A DNA stretch of 64,000 nt from Anoplolepis gracilipes (Eukaryota; Arthropoda; Insecta; Hymenoptera; Formicidae), in contig NC_132971.1 in assembly GCF_047496725.1 (NCBI RefSeq), positions 8,138,501-8,202,500 on the forward strand, read 5' to 3'. Position numbers and translations under genes: made by a program. Below, piece after piece: positions 38,008 to 49,994 of the stretch (positions are counted from its first letter, which is position 1; every line of letters starts with the position of its first letter). The notes beneath the pieces were generated by a model that did not search any database, was not told the DNA's origin, and was given only the letters and a program-made list of their open reading frames with translations.

Positions 38008-38673
38008 TACATATTAGATACATATTTAACGTTCTGTTATAAAATATAAAATATTTTTAAATATTAAATATTTTTCTTTCTTCGAATAGAATTTGATTAA
38101 ATCTCAAAGCTTTTTATAAAAATTTCATAAAAATATTTGACATCAGAAAGAAATTAAAGCTTGAATTAAAAAAGATTATTAAGTAGCAATTATTTCTGAA
38201 TTTCTATTAGACTGTTAAGTTCTGTTAATATGTTGATAAAATATATAATTAATAATCCATTATAAAGGAAACAATCAAACAACAAAATTATCGCAGCGAT
38301 TTGTGTGTGATGATTTATTACAACATACAAAATTAATTAAAAAATAAATTTTAGTCTATATATTATAATAAGGTGAGTCCCGCCATACGTGATCTAGAAT
38401 TTAACTCTGTGAAATTATAATAAACTGACTATATTATAAATAAATAATTATCGGCAAACAATAATTACTTCTCATAAGTATGTGATATGTATGCGTAGAT
38501 GATATCAGATTTTATTTAAACTAAATTAAAAAAAAATTAATATTAACTTGAAATTTGAATTATAAGTTACGTTACAAGATTATATGTGGTTAATGCAATA
38601 TCAATTTTTAAAGTCAAACACTTAAAAAAATTGACCGAAATTAATCCCCTTAAATCAAAAGTTACATTCTTTG

Positions 38674-38679
38674 TTTATT
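38674..38679 (-). terminator. Candidate poly(A) signal for the large CBM14 gene
   Basis: AATAAA on the minus strand about 76 bp past the stop codon at 38755, a good position for 3' end formation. Confidence 0.55.
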
Positions 38680-38754
38680 AAAGTGCTTGTAAAGTTTCAT
38701 TGAAATATTCTTTTCGATAGTTTCGTGACTCATAAAAGCGCGATTCTAATTGAA

Positions 38755-41700
38755 TTAATATTTCGCGCAAATAGCGTCTCTCTTATTTTTGCAGACTTTA
38801 TCTTTAGAATCAAAATAAAGAGGATTAGGACAAGATTGAACCCATGCAAAACTATTACTACACATGCAAAACTTCTTGCAATCTTCGTTAGGAAGTAATA
38901 CTGCAAATAAGGGGTCATCTTCAGGGCAAGTACCAATGCAAGTAGATGGATCGTTATTCTTTTCGTTCAAAGATTGCACCGAATTTTCGTCATCGACCAT
39001 TCCATGAAGCATGAATGCATGATCTTGATGGAATAAACGTTTCCCGCAAACAGCGTCTCTTTTATTCTTGCAGACTTTATCTTTAGAATCAAAATAAAGA
39101 GGCTCAGGACAAGGTTGAACCCACGCAATACCGTTGCTGCACAAGCAAAACTTTTTGCAATCATCATTAGGAAGTAATACTGCATACTCGGGGTCCTCTT
39201 CAGGACAGGTGCCAATGCAAGTAGCTGGATCAAGATCATTAATTGTTGTTTTATCAGTCTCGTCAACCCACTTTGTAGTAGAAATAATGGACATGGTAGT
39301 GGATTTTGTGAATAAACCGCAACCGGCCTCAGCTGGATTGTTGCAAATCTGACGAATATTATCAAAATGTAGACCATCTGGACATTTACGAAGAGTCGTT
39401 TTTCCATTAATACATTCATAATAATGAGTACATTTATATTTGTGAGGTATTTTTTCTGTAGAATTTTGAGAGCAATCATTTAGAGTAGTATTATCAGGAA
39501 GATCGCAACTCTTATAAGGATAATTGCATATTTGGAGGGTAACATTGAAATGGAGTCCTGCCGTGCATTGGTTTAGAATTACCTTACCGTTGTAGCATTG
39601 ATAGTACAAGGAGCAGTTAGTCTCGTGCCGAAATGCTCTGCCTTCCTGAGAGCATTCAATCTCGTAATTGTCAATTAAAACATCATACGTTTCAATTGGC
39701 CGCATGCATTGCACTATCCAAAACCAATTGCAAACCTCTCGTATATAATCAAAGTGCTTGCCAAAATGACAAAATTGTATTATTTTTTCACCATTTACGC
39801 ACTCGTAATACGCGTTACATAAAATAGGATGAGCAATCCGCGCTTTCTCAGTCGATCCTTTAGGAGGACATTTTTTTCGTGGTTTCTCAGGAGGTTCTGT
39901 TGTTGTGGTTGTCGTTGTAGTTGTCGTTGTAGTTGTTGTTGTAGTTGTTGTTGTAGTTGTAGTTGTTGGTGTGCTAGTTGCACAATTGGCTTCATCCTGG
40001 TGTTTGCAAATCTTTTCAATATAATCAAAATGTTGACCATTCGGACAAAATCGAAGTGCTTGCTTTCCCTTAACGCATTCGTAATACTGTTTACAATCGT
40101 ATTCGTGGGGTAACAATATTTTTTCTGTGGAACAAGGGCAAATATATGGACATTTGGCTTCATCCGGAAGCTTGCAAGTTTTTTTAATTTGGTCAAAATG
40201 TTGACCATTCGGACAAGTTCGAACTGTTTGTTTTCCCTGAACACATTCGTAATATTGATCGCATTTACATTCGTGAGGCAACAGTACTTTTTCTGTGGAA
40301 TCCGAAGGACAATTTGATAGAGTGATCTTTGAAAGGAACTTAGCAGTTAAGCCGCAATCTGGTTTTAACGGATAGTTGCATATCTGGAGGGTAACGTTGA
40401 AGTGGAGTCCCGCTGTACAATGTTTCAGAATTTTTTCACCTTTGGAACATAGATAATACGATGTACAATCAATCTCGTGCTCAAATGCTCTACCTTCCGG
40501 ATAGCATTTACTCTGACAGCTGCCCATTAGAATATCTATGGTTGAAATAGGCCGGACACAGTTTACTGTTTCGGACCAATCACAAACCTCTCGTACATAA
40601 TCAAAATGCATACCGTCCGGACATGTTTGACGTATCTCGTCACCGTTTTTACAATCATAATATATGTTGCATAGACATTGATGAGCAATTCGCGCTACTT
40701 CGGTTGAATTTTTGGAAGGACACTTTTTGCGAGGTTTTTTGGAATCTTGCATAGTTGTTATTGGGATTACTGTTGTAACTGGTGTTGTCGTTGTTGACGA
40801 TGGAGAAGATAGTGACGATGACGAAGTTGCTGGCGAAGTTGTTATCGTGATTGAAGAGATAGTGGATGACACAGTACTAATTGTACTCCTCACATCATTG
40901 GGAGTATAATTGCAGTTTACATTTTCCGGATAATCGCATACACGAAGAATCGGATTAAAGACTAAATTGCGATCGCATTTCTTTGGTTCAGGGTTTACTT
41001 CACCATTAAAGCATATGTAATAATGATCACAGATAGTTTTATGGGGAATCATATGTATCCTGTCATCGAACCCACACGAAGTCCACGAAGGCAAAGTTAC
41101 AGGAGAACTTGATGGTAAAGCCGTTGTTGTCGGATGACTGGACGATGATGTCACCAAAATTGGAGAACTTGATGATGAAGTTGGAAGATTAGATGACGAT
41201 GTCGGCGATGTTGGAAAACTTGCTGATGAAGTCGTCGTCGGCAGACTGGACGACGACGATGTCGGAGAATTTGATGATGAAGTCGTCGCCGGAGGACTGG
41301 ACGATGACGTCGGCGATGTTGGAGAATTTGATGATGAAGTCGACGGCGGAGAACTGGATGACGATGTTGGCGATGTTGGAGAACTTGATGATGAAGTCGT
41401 CGTCGGAGGAATAGATGACGACGTCGGCGATGTTGGAGAACTTGATGATGAAGTCGTCGTCGAAGGACTGGACGGTGAAGTTGGTGATGTCGATGTCAAA
41501 GTTGACAGTGGCCTAATCGAAGATAGCTGACACCCTGCGCTCCATGGCCAATCGCATACCTGAAGTACGGGATTGAAGTGCAATCTGTTACCGTTGTTAT
41601 CCATCAAAGGACAATCTAGTGGTTTTCCTATAGGGCAACTGTAGAATTTCGTACAATCATTTTCATGGGACAAGTAAACTGTTTTATTTCGTGGCTCGGG

Positions 41701-42954
41701 ATTTGTTGGACACTCCGTCAGAAAATCAGTCACCGGTGATATGTTAAGCGCAACGCTCAATGTAGCCACGTACAAAATGGCCACTAAGTAAATACCTAAA
41801 ATACAAAAATTTTTAGGTAACATTAATATGAATATGTAATATGAATATATAATAATATATTGATTATCTGTATTAATTATCTATGACATTAATTCAATAA
41901 TAAATTAAATAGCTAGATTAAACTTGAAAGACAGAATTTCATTTTTTTGTCAATTTATTTTTAACATAAGTGATGTTTTAATTGTATTGTGAATAAATTA
42001 ACTTAGACGTCACAAGAAAACGTTAATATCTTTTTTTATGTTAAGTAAAATTTCACGTAAATTTTTCCTAATTGTAGCAGTATTTGAATCCAATATAAAA
42101 ATGTTGAAATAAATTAAGATCTGAAGATACGATGTGTTGGTGTGTTTTTTGTACATTAAAATTTTTTATTAAATATTATTAATATATTCTAAGAATTAAA
42201 CGAATTAAACAATTTCAAAAGAAAACTAAAATTATTTTAATACCTATTAAGATTAATATATTGTTTTTTAAATTATGTTATAATTTTCTTCCTATAATGT
42301 TTCTTAATTTTATTTTATTAAGGTTATTATAATTACACATAAAGATAATATTATATACTTTATATATAAAAAAAAACAGAAGACTTAATGGAATTAAATA
42401 AAAAACAATATATTTAACGTTTTATAATATAATTTTAATTATACTATTTAAAAATTATGATATGTATAAGAAATTAATTTTTAAATATGTATAAAAAACA
42501 ATTTGTTACAAAAAAATATTCACATTAATGTTGATATTAAAAATAATTATTTGAATAAACACACACAACTTTACAATTTTACATAAATAATCTGCTATTC
42601 GGCTTGTTATATCAGTTTTTGTTACTTTTACATCTTGTTTAAACATATGAGTAATATTTTCGAATCTGATTATGTGTGTAAAAACAATGATCTTGAAGTA
42701 GATTCTTATTAAAAACATTTTATAATCTAATTTGCATATATTTACTATAATTATTTTATTCTGTCTTGATATCTATACACAATTAAACGCGATTAATTGC
42801 ATTGTACAAAATCTTTTTTTTTTTTTTTTTTACGAAACAAATAATTGTTCTGCACATTTGCCATTAAACGTCAGTTATCCAATGTCTCTTAATTGTTTGC
42901 CTCCACCTTATCACTTTATTAAAATTCCATAAATCGCGAGCACTCACCTTTCAT
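38755..42954 (-). CDS. Peritrophin-like protein with 11 CBM14 chitin-binding domains
   Basis: A secreted chitin-binding mucin-like protein, expected in the peritrophic matrix or cuticle. I use two coding exons: 42954-42948 (ATG AAA G/GTGAGT) and 41795-38755 (acceptor GTATTTTAG). They give 3048 nt and 1015 residues starting MKGIYLVAILYVA, a good signal peptide. The long exon is also open from an ATG at 41823, but that start reads through the acceptor and is less likely. Eleven six-cysteine CBM14 (peritrophin-A) domains lie at about 31-91, 243-297, 361-415, 429-483, 498-551, 555-607, 645-700, 715-770, 777-830, 861-919 and 954-1015. A Ser/Thr/Pro linker with repeated SPTSPTSSS units spans about 94-240, and a run of about 25 Thr lies near 612-637. 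Domains 10-11 have FCLC/FCMC where others have YYxC. Domains 3-5 resemble 7-9, so a block was duplicated. Confidence 0.92.
39895..39970 (-). repeat. ACA/ACT trinucleotide array coding poly-Thr
   Basis: An imperfect trinucleotide run (plus strand GTT/GTC/GTA) inside the CBM14 exon that encodes about 25 consecutive Thr between domains 6 and 7. It keeps the frame and probably varies in length between alleles. Confidence 0.85.
41120..41500 (-). repeat. Coding minisatellite of the Ser/Thr/Pro linker
   Basis: About five or six imperfect repeats of roughly 54-60 bp encoding units such as TTTSSSSSPTSPTSSSxPP between CBM14 domains 1 and 2. The repeats vary in length by whole codons. This produces Met/Leu-rich shadow frames on the opposite strand that are not genes. 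Confidence 0.8.
42948..42954 (-). CDS. 7-nt first coding exon of the large CBM14 gene
   Basis: ATG AAA G followed by the strong donor GTGAGTG. It joins in phase 1 to GT ATT TAC at 41795. The distance to the upstream TATA/initiator pair and the quality of the resulting signal peptide support it. Confidence 0.8.
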
Positions 42955-43015
42955 CGTGGATACCCAGTCACTGAAGTGAAACCGGGAATTATTTCTTCAT
43001 TCACATTAAATTGCT

Positions 43016-43050
43016 AACTGATGAACTTGTCTCTCGAAATGATTTTTATA
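43016..43050 (-). promoter_or_regulatory. TATA box plus arthropod initiator for the large CBM14 gene
   Basis: On the minus strand, TATAAAAA at 43050-43043 is followed 31 bp later by TCAGTT at 43021-43016, the classic arthropod initiator at ideal spacing. Transcription from A43019 would give a 5' UTR of about 64 nt before the ATG at 42954. This supports the two-exon model over an ATG inside the long exon. Confidence 0.75.
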
Positions 43051-44740
43051 AGCGTGCAGAGTGTTATCGCTTATGAGTGGCTTATCATATCTAACATTAG
43101 CAAAATTTTTTTTTAAAATCAGTTAAGAGGATATTAAAGCAGATACAAACATATTATATATTCGTATGTTCTAATGTTTAAATATATAGTAATCAGTACA
43201 AGTACCAAACAAACGTTGAAATTTTGCAAACTTTGTTCGCAGCAGTTTACATATGTTACAGTCTTATACAAGTGTTGTGAACTTTTAATTACGCAATTTG
43301 TGAATGAAAATAATTTTAAAAGGGATGTAATAAGATAATAAGATTTTTTTACATAAGAATTTGTATGATATATATATATATATATATATAAATTAGTATT
43401 TAATACTTAATATTACATTATAGTATAATATTTTATTTTATATTATATTATATTAGATTTAAAAATATAAAAGAAAACTATATGGAAATCTGTGTATTTT
43501 TATATAAATTGCGAAGTTTATCTAAAATTATTCTAAAATCTAATTTTAAAAATTAATGAAATAATATATATATTATACGCACGCACATACACACATGCAC
43601 ATGTAATTGCGGTATTACTCTGAGAAAATATTGAACATATGTTTGTCTTTTAAAGATAGTTATTTTGAAGAGCATTTTGTAAGAGAATCTTTCTATTTCT
43701 TATTTTTTTCTCTTTCATATAATAGTGACATACACACATAAAAAGCAATATTAAAAAATATCATAATATTATTCCTTAACATTTGATTTGTTGAAGGCTT
43801 TTGCTAACTGATACTTATCGCCTAATTCGATAATCTATTTACATAAACGTGACATAAAATGTATATGTAATAGTCGAAAATTTTATCTCACCGAATCATT
43901 CGTTTATCAGAATGTAATTGACAGCGTAGTAATCTTGAGAAGTGATCAAAAAAATATATAAAAATTAAAATATTAAATACTTTTATTAAGATTTCTAAAA
44001 GAAATATTAAAGTTTTAAAATAATATCTAAGATTATTCTGCAACTTGAGAAACTTTGATAACAAAATATAATATCTTTTAAAAAAGTCCAAAATAGATGA
44101 TATTTTAGTGAAATTTTAGTTGGAAAGAAGAAGCTTAGTTTTAAAAATGTATAACGTTGAAAATTGAAAAGTTTAAATAATAATCCTTTCTAAGAAAAAA
44201 AAACTAACTCCAAATTGAAGAAAGAATATTATCGAGATTAAAGTGATAATTTGTATTGAGAAATATATAACAAAATGTTAATTAAAAAAATATATGTAAT
44301 AAAATAATCTGTTTAGGTTCATACAATCATTTTATCAATAATCAAATATAAAATGCAGATATAAATATCAAAAGTGTATTATTAACTGATAACTTTATCA
44401 ATTTCGATTATTTGTATAAACGATTTTCTGCTTAATTAACATGTGTATATTTATATAAATAACTTTCTGTTTGCTAATTAACAACAAAGATAGATGTTAC
44501 ATAGGAGAATTTTAATTTAGTCTGATATACATTGCCAGCATAATTTTCTCTAACACATTGTTAATATCTAAAAGAGATATTATCAATGATATCCATGACC
44601 ACCGAATCATCGATTGCATTAGTTTAACAAAATCGCTGGAAAATCGATGGAAAGCCGACAAAAGATTGACACTTTGACATACTTCTTACTATAACTTTCC
44701 TTTATTTTCTAATAGATCTACTGATACATCTTTTCTTTAC
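43051..44740. other. Intergenic AT-rich DNA between the two CBM14 genes
   Basis: No gene seen. It includes a short TA run at about 43372-43391. The 67-codon frame at 43888-44091 is AT-biased and unsupported. Confidence 0.6.
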
Positions 44741-44741
44741 T

Positions 44742-44846
44742 TTATTTTTGTCCACAAACTTCGAATTTTTTAGAGTATTGCAAGCCTTTTGGAGAGCTTT
44801 GAACTATCAGAATATCGTCGATGCATCTGCAGAACTTGTTACAATC
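44742..44846 (-). pseudogene. Out-of-frame remnant of a second CBM14 domain
   Basis: Shifting by one base at the stop codon of the preceding gene reveals DCNKFCRCIDDILIVQSS and then a continuation ending EVCGQK and a stop. This aligns with the DCKKFCLCSNGIAWVQPC part of domains 10-11 in the neighbouring gene. The cysteine at the QPC position is Ser, and the last cysteine is missing because of the early stop. An AATAAA at 44746-44741 overlaps this stop and is a likely poly(A) signal for the gene. Confidence 0.65.
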
Positions 44847-45606
44847 ATGTATGCGACAGCGTTATTCTATCCTGAAAACATTTATGTACAATGCATCTAG
44901 ACGAGTCGGCTATCTCGCATTGCTTGGTAATTGGATTAAAGTACAGACCATCGGGACATTTGTGAACCGTTTGCTCGCCGTTTTGACAAACATAATACAA
45001 AGTGTAGTCTTCCTCATGAAGTAATCTTACAGTGCCCTCACTCGAAAGACATTCAGGTGTCTTTGCAGGTGCATTCCACAAGCGCATCTGACTCGGCGAT
45101 ATTCCGGCTCTCGTAAACGCGACAACCGCCAACATGATGATGATTATCGAAGAACGTTCTGTACATTATATATAGAGTATATTTCGAATTGTTAAGAACA
45201 CTTTCTGTTTTTGTTTAAAATTTTTATTTGCATATTTCTAGGGGTTATCGTGATTTTGATTGTAACAAATACATTTTATTGACTTTTATAATCGGGAATA
45301 GTCGTGTGATAGTTTGCAATTTTGCTCTCCAAACATGCATTAAATAAACGGTCATAATAAAAGACTGCTATTGAAAATTTAATTGATTTAAACTTAATAA
45401 TTATAAAATCTTGTCTGTACATTCAAGCAGAATCTCTTGTATTTTATAGAAAAAATGGAAAGCTAAATTTATATGCAACTATAGTATACTTTGGCATTTA
45501 ACAAACAATTTAACATAAAATTTTTAATTTTAATATGAAAAAAAACTGAGTTGTATTACACAATATATAAAAAATCACACAGAGCTTTCAAAGTCTTACC
45601 TCTCAT
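44845..45606 (-). CDS. Small CBM14 chitin-binding protein, frame-disrupted
   Basis: A short secreted protein with one peritrophin-A-like domain, related to the neighbouring 11-domain protein. The coding model is 45606-45600 (ATG AGA G/GTAAGA) joined to 45158-44845 (acceptor AATGTACAG), 321 nt and 106 residues. It starts MRERSSIIIIMLAVVAF, a good signal peptide. The domain spans about 39-91 with Cys 39, 60, 70, 83 and 91. The conserved second cysteine is Tyr54 (EEDYTLYYVC), so one of the three standard disulfides (C2-C6) cannot form; extra Cys96 lies nearby. The frame then ends at TGA 44847-44845. One base off, the same strand continues with a second, decayed CBM14 domain (44846-44742). This looks like a two-domain gene that suffered a one-base frameshift, or a sequencing error. 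It may be expressed as the short form or be an early pseudogene. Confidence 0.72.
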
Positions 45607-45658
45607 TGTGGAAAAGTTTTGTTGCATTACAACGTTTTGCAGTTGACAGTTTAAAATG

Positions 45659-45665
45659 CTATATA
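45659..45665 (-). promoter_or_regulatory. TATA-like box of the small CBM14 gene
   Basis: TATATAG on the minus strand about 53-59 bp before the ATG at 45606. It would give a start site near 45635 and a very short 5' UTR, similar to the neighbouring paralogue. Confidence 0.5.
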
Positions 45666-45679
45666 ACTGATCACTACAA

Positions 45680-46323
45680 TAGGCATTCATTGATTTTTAT
45701 ATTGTTAATCTTATCATATGAAGATAATTTTCTGCGAAAATCTTTCATTAATTTCTGCAAAATTAGTTCATGTGGAATTAATCCAGGATTTTCATAGATT
45801 AGTATTATCTTTGATTGAAATCACGAAAATAAAGTCACCAAAATTATTCAAGCAAAATTTTGTGAATATTTAACAGGCAATTTTCTATAATGCGGTCAAG
45901 AAAGAGAATATCACGTATCTAATTTAATGCATTTATATTGCAACATTATTTAATTATATAAAACTGCGAAATATTTTTAAATAATATTTGGGATGATGAT
46001 CATAATCTTCTTATTGTCAAACTGTATAACTTAAAAAATGCACAATAATATACGATAACAATTTTTATCTTTTAATTTTTAGATAGATGATAAAACAAAT
46101 TTTAATGACTATCTGTAAGGAAATACGCTGTCAAATAAAACATTACATTTAATGAATCAAGATATTTCATATGCTATAAACAATATTTGTTAAAAGGATT
46201 TTTTCTTATCTAGTTGTATGCTAATAGAAAAGTAAATAGAAAGTAGTAAATAAAAATTAAATTTATCGATTACTGATGTAAAAGTCGTCAAAACAAATGC
46301 AAGATTTGAGAGAACTCCTTTCT

Positions 46324-46377
<54 letters not shown>

Positions 46378-48640
46378 TTTTTTAAAGAAAAATTTGAAAA
46401 AAAAGATAAGTATAAACAAAAATTATTAAATAATATTTGCTTACCATATATAAATATATTTGTGTTATAAATTAATTATATCTCTTTCTATAATCAAATG
46501 TGTTGTTTTTCCTTTAAAGCCATGTGTTGTTTTTTCTTTAAAGCAAACTTGTTAGTGTAAAAGATAGTGCTGTCATTATTTTTTATACAAAATCATAGAG
46601 CGATTTGATATAAAAATTGTGATATTGAAATAATTAAAAAATCAAGAGTAAGATAAGCGATAAAAGCAATATACATTCTTCTTTATAAAAATACAGGAAA
46701 TATGTTTTCAGAAATATATTTTCAAAAATCCAATTAAATCGCAAAGTGTTTTTTAAATTTGGTAATTTATCAATGCCGATAATTAAAATAAATATCGATC
46801 ATGTCATACATATATCGATAAAAATGTATGGACTGTGTCTAAAATTTTAATCACTTGCAAGATCATCGCAAATCACACATTGTAATTTCTTTTTACATGT
46901 TATAAAAGATTATTATATGCAATATAAAACAATATTGCATATATGGAATATTGTACATATATCATTTGCAATCACAAATCTATTATAATTTGCAAACATG
47001 CAAATTTTGATTTAGTTTTATATTTCTATTTAAATATAAAATTAAAATTTTAGACGCAGTCCGTACATTTGTTTCGTGCTACAGATCATTACAGAGTATT
47101 ATTAGACATCTAATTACTAATTATTTAATATATATTAATATCGATATCTTCATTTTCTTTCAAAGAAACACCATATTAAATTATTGTTATTATTATTTAC
47201 CCTATAATTATTATTACCCTGTAAAATTAATAATTATATATTGTATATATTTTAAACTAAAATACAATTTATCTTTTGAATAATTCTTGTAATCTCATAA
47301 GTATGTCTACTTGCAGATGGACTTTTTACAAAAGATTCATCGCATACGTTTATTTTACGATTTTACTTTTTATTTTTGTCAATATTGTGCATTCCTTAAC
47401 GCATATTTTACATTTTGACAATAAGAAGAGTATGATTGTCATCCCGCGTATTATTTAAAAACATTTCGCGGTTTAGCACTTTGTACTGATGACAAATATG
47501 TAATAATCTGCATGTATCATAGATAAGTGATGATTATACAATAAATATTGCATCATTAAACATCTTTAAAAAAATCATATATTTTATATTAAATAAATAA
47601 TTTAATCAAAGATAAATCTCTGAAATCGTAGCCCGTTCCAGATTATCACACGTCACATATATACATCGTAGTTTTTTTTATCGACCTCGAGCTAACGTTT
47701 CGATAATATCCCATCGACCTACTAAACTCTATACTTGAAAAATACAATGATATCTTAACTCATCGATTGATTGTCGTTTAATAACAAGTCTGATTCACGT
47801 CAAATTATATAATCAAACATAAAACGCAGAGAATATAAATTTTTCAATTTAATGCTTCTAGCACCATTTTATTTTATAAAATAGATTTTTTTATTGTAAT
47901 TTAATAAACCATTTAATAAAATCATTTTTTTCCGACACAAATACTATCAATATTCAAGGATGTTTTTTTTTATTTTTAATGCTATAATATATTATTGTTT
48001 TTTTTAATTTTTAATCCTAATAGACGAATTTACTAAAACATTTATAAATTAGCCTTTTATACATTTATATAAATATTATATTTTAGAAATGATATTCCGA
48101 ATATCACGTACATTAATTGAAAAATAGAGTTTTTTTTTCAAAAGTGTGATTTAGTATCATATGTTATACACGCATTACTGGATGATGCTAATAAAGTGTG
48201 TATTAAGCTGATCGTACTACTCATCGATTATATTACGTGTATTATTCTCTTTTCTCTCTGTGTCGATGATATCATTCACTTTATGATACTGAATAAACTA
48301 TGAATTATCCTAATATGATCCTATCTCATTGAATTGTACGTTTCTATTTATTCACGTTATGTCATCATGGATTTATTGCTAACTGATAGTTTAGACGAGA
48401 AAGATTTTTTCTTGGATAATAATCAACTTATTTATTAACACATTCGAGACACTCTCGCGTGTCATCCCTCCATCCGTAAATTAAATATTTCGGTCAAACC
48501 ACAATTGAATCCAGGTCAACAGGGTTATTTCCCCGCTGTGTTTCTACCGAAAATGTGTGAATCAAAAGTGAACCTAGCAACACGGGCCGATCTTAACTTC
48601 GCCCATATCTGGAATGCAAAAAGTTCAATCATCCTGTTAT
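45680..48640. other. Intergenic AT-rich DNA
   Basis: No gene seen. It contains a TA microsatellite at 46328-46373. Short open frames such as 47276-47458 are AT-biased and unsupported. Confidence 0.6.
46328..46373. repeat. (TA)n microsatellite
   Basis: A TA dinucleotide run of about 46 bp. Confidence 0.92.
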
Positions 48641-48799
48641 CGATAACCTAACTGATGTCGATAACAAGGTCATCTGCAATACCGACTACAGATGCGCGAT
48701 ACTTTGTTTCGGAACGAATAAGACATATGCATCTCTCGACGTCGTCGTGCACACTGCACACAAAGCGCACGTCGTTCGTCGCCCTGCTCAAAAATAACG

Positions 48800-49127
48800 A
48801 TCCAATGGGAAGCGTGTAAACAATGGCTACGCAAAGGCCGATTGGCCGCGCTGTCGTCAAGTCGACCGCCGCGAACGAATGGGCGCGTGGTAAACGACGG
48901 CTCCGACGGAAAGTGGCGGCGCACCATTCTGTCAGTCTGCCCCCTTCCCACTCCGCGATCGCACGTCGAGCATTCAGTAGACTCGGCCATTTCTCTCGCG
49001 AAGCGTAGCTACTCGCTCAGCCGCGCGACGTTTTTTTTTTGCGACTGCACCGTGCGGGTACTCCCGGAAGTTTTGCAAAATAACGCGACGCAAAAGGATG
49101 ATACACTCCGGGCGCACCAGGCTCGAG
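48800..49127 (+). promoter_or_regulatory. CpG-rich island with candidate FBXL20 promoter and exon 1a
   Basis: GC and CpG content rises abruptly after AT-rich intergenic DNA. The island ends in a strong plus-strand donor, CTCGAG/GTAAGT, with its boundary at 49127/49128. In the frame used at that donor, a stop lies at 48978-48980 and the first ATG is at 49098. This is the expected layout of a CpG-type promoter with a 5' UTR leading into a short first coding exon. Overlapping open frames on both strands are GC-driven. Confidence 0.6.
49098..49127 (+). CDS. FBXL20: Alternative first coding exon 1a of FBXL20
   Basis: ATG ATA CAC to CTC GAG (MIHSGRTRLE) followed by GTAAGTC. It ends in phase 0, exactly what the shared exon at 59006 (CTA ACA TGG) requires. 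The initiation context has A at -3. The resulting protein is 435 residues. The evidence is the strong donor, phase match, CpG island and family length. No transcript was available. Confidence 0.6.
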
Positions 49128-49642
49128 GTAAGTCAACGCCGTCGTCCAAGCGTCGCGATCAAAAACGCGGCCGTAGAAACGCGCGTCAAAGTGCCACACG
49201 TCCGGGGGGGTCGTGCGTGTTCAATGTTGTCATTGCCGAGGCGAACAGCTGATTCGTTCCCCTGGCCTCCGCCAAGCGCGGCGGCCACCACGGGTATCCT
49301 CGTCGCATCGCTATTTCGCGTCCCTATCACGATCGTTGACAAAGATGCACAACGACGACGACGACGACGACGACGATGATGACGACGATGACGACCTACG
49401 ACAAGGACGACGGTGGTAAAGGCGTCATGCGCCAGGGCATTCTCTCGTTATTGTGGCTGACTGGCTGGCAACACGCTGTCATTCTAGAATCTTTTTCGTC
49501 TGCATGTTACGTATATACTCTCATCGACCAACCAAGCAAGTCTGCCTAGCTAGTCAGCCAGCTCCGTTCTTTGTCCTTTCTTTCCTCTTTCCTTCCTTTC
49601 CATCTTTCTTTATTTCTCTCTTTTTCACGCTCCACCTCTTTG

Positions 49643-49685
<43 letters not shown>

Positions 49686-49893
49686 CTTTCTTTCTCTCTC
49701 TCTCTCTCTCTTTCTCTGTCGCTCTCCCGATCGCCAGCAGTAGCTACGTCGCCAGCGATGCGTTCTCGTTGTTAAATGCACGCCTTCCCCTCCCCCGCGC
49801 CCTGCTTACTATTCTCTTTGTTCTTCGTTTCTGGCGGTGTCGGAGCAAGCGACGACGACGACGACGACGACGACGACAACGACAACGACGACG

Positions 49894-49943
<50 letters not shown>

Positions 49944-49950
49944 GACGACG

Positions 49951-49994
<44 letters not shown>

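Larger units (their letters stand above)
37343..38754. other. Intergenic region between convergent NPF and CBM14 genes
   Basis: AT-rich, containing the expected 3' UTRs of both flanking genes, a poly(A) hexamer for each, and a TA array. I see no additional gene. Confidence 0.6.

Noticed and set aside
39133..40113. Plus- and minus-strand frames inside the CBM14 exon (Cys/Arg-rich, 94-170 codons)
   Set aside because: Alternative-frame shadows of the cysteine-rich 1015-residue protein and its poly-Thr tract.
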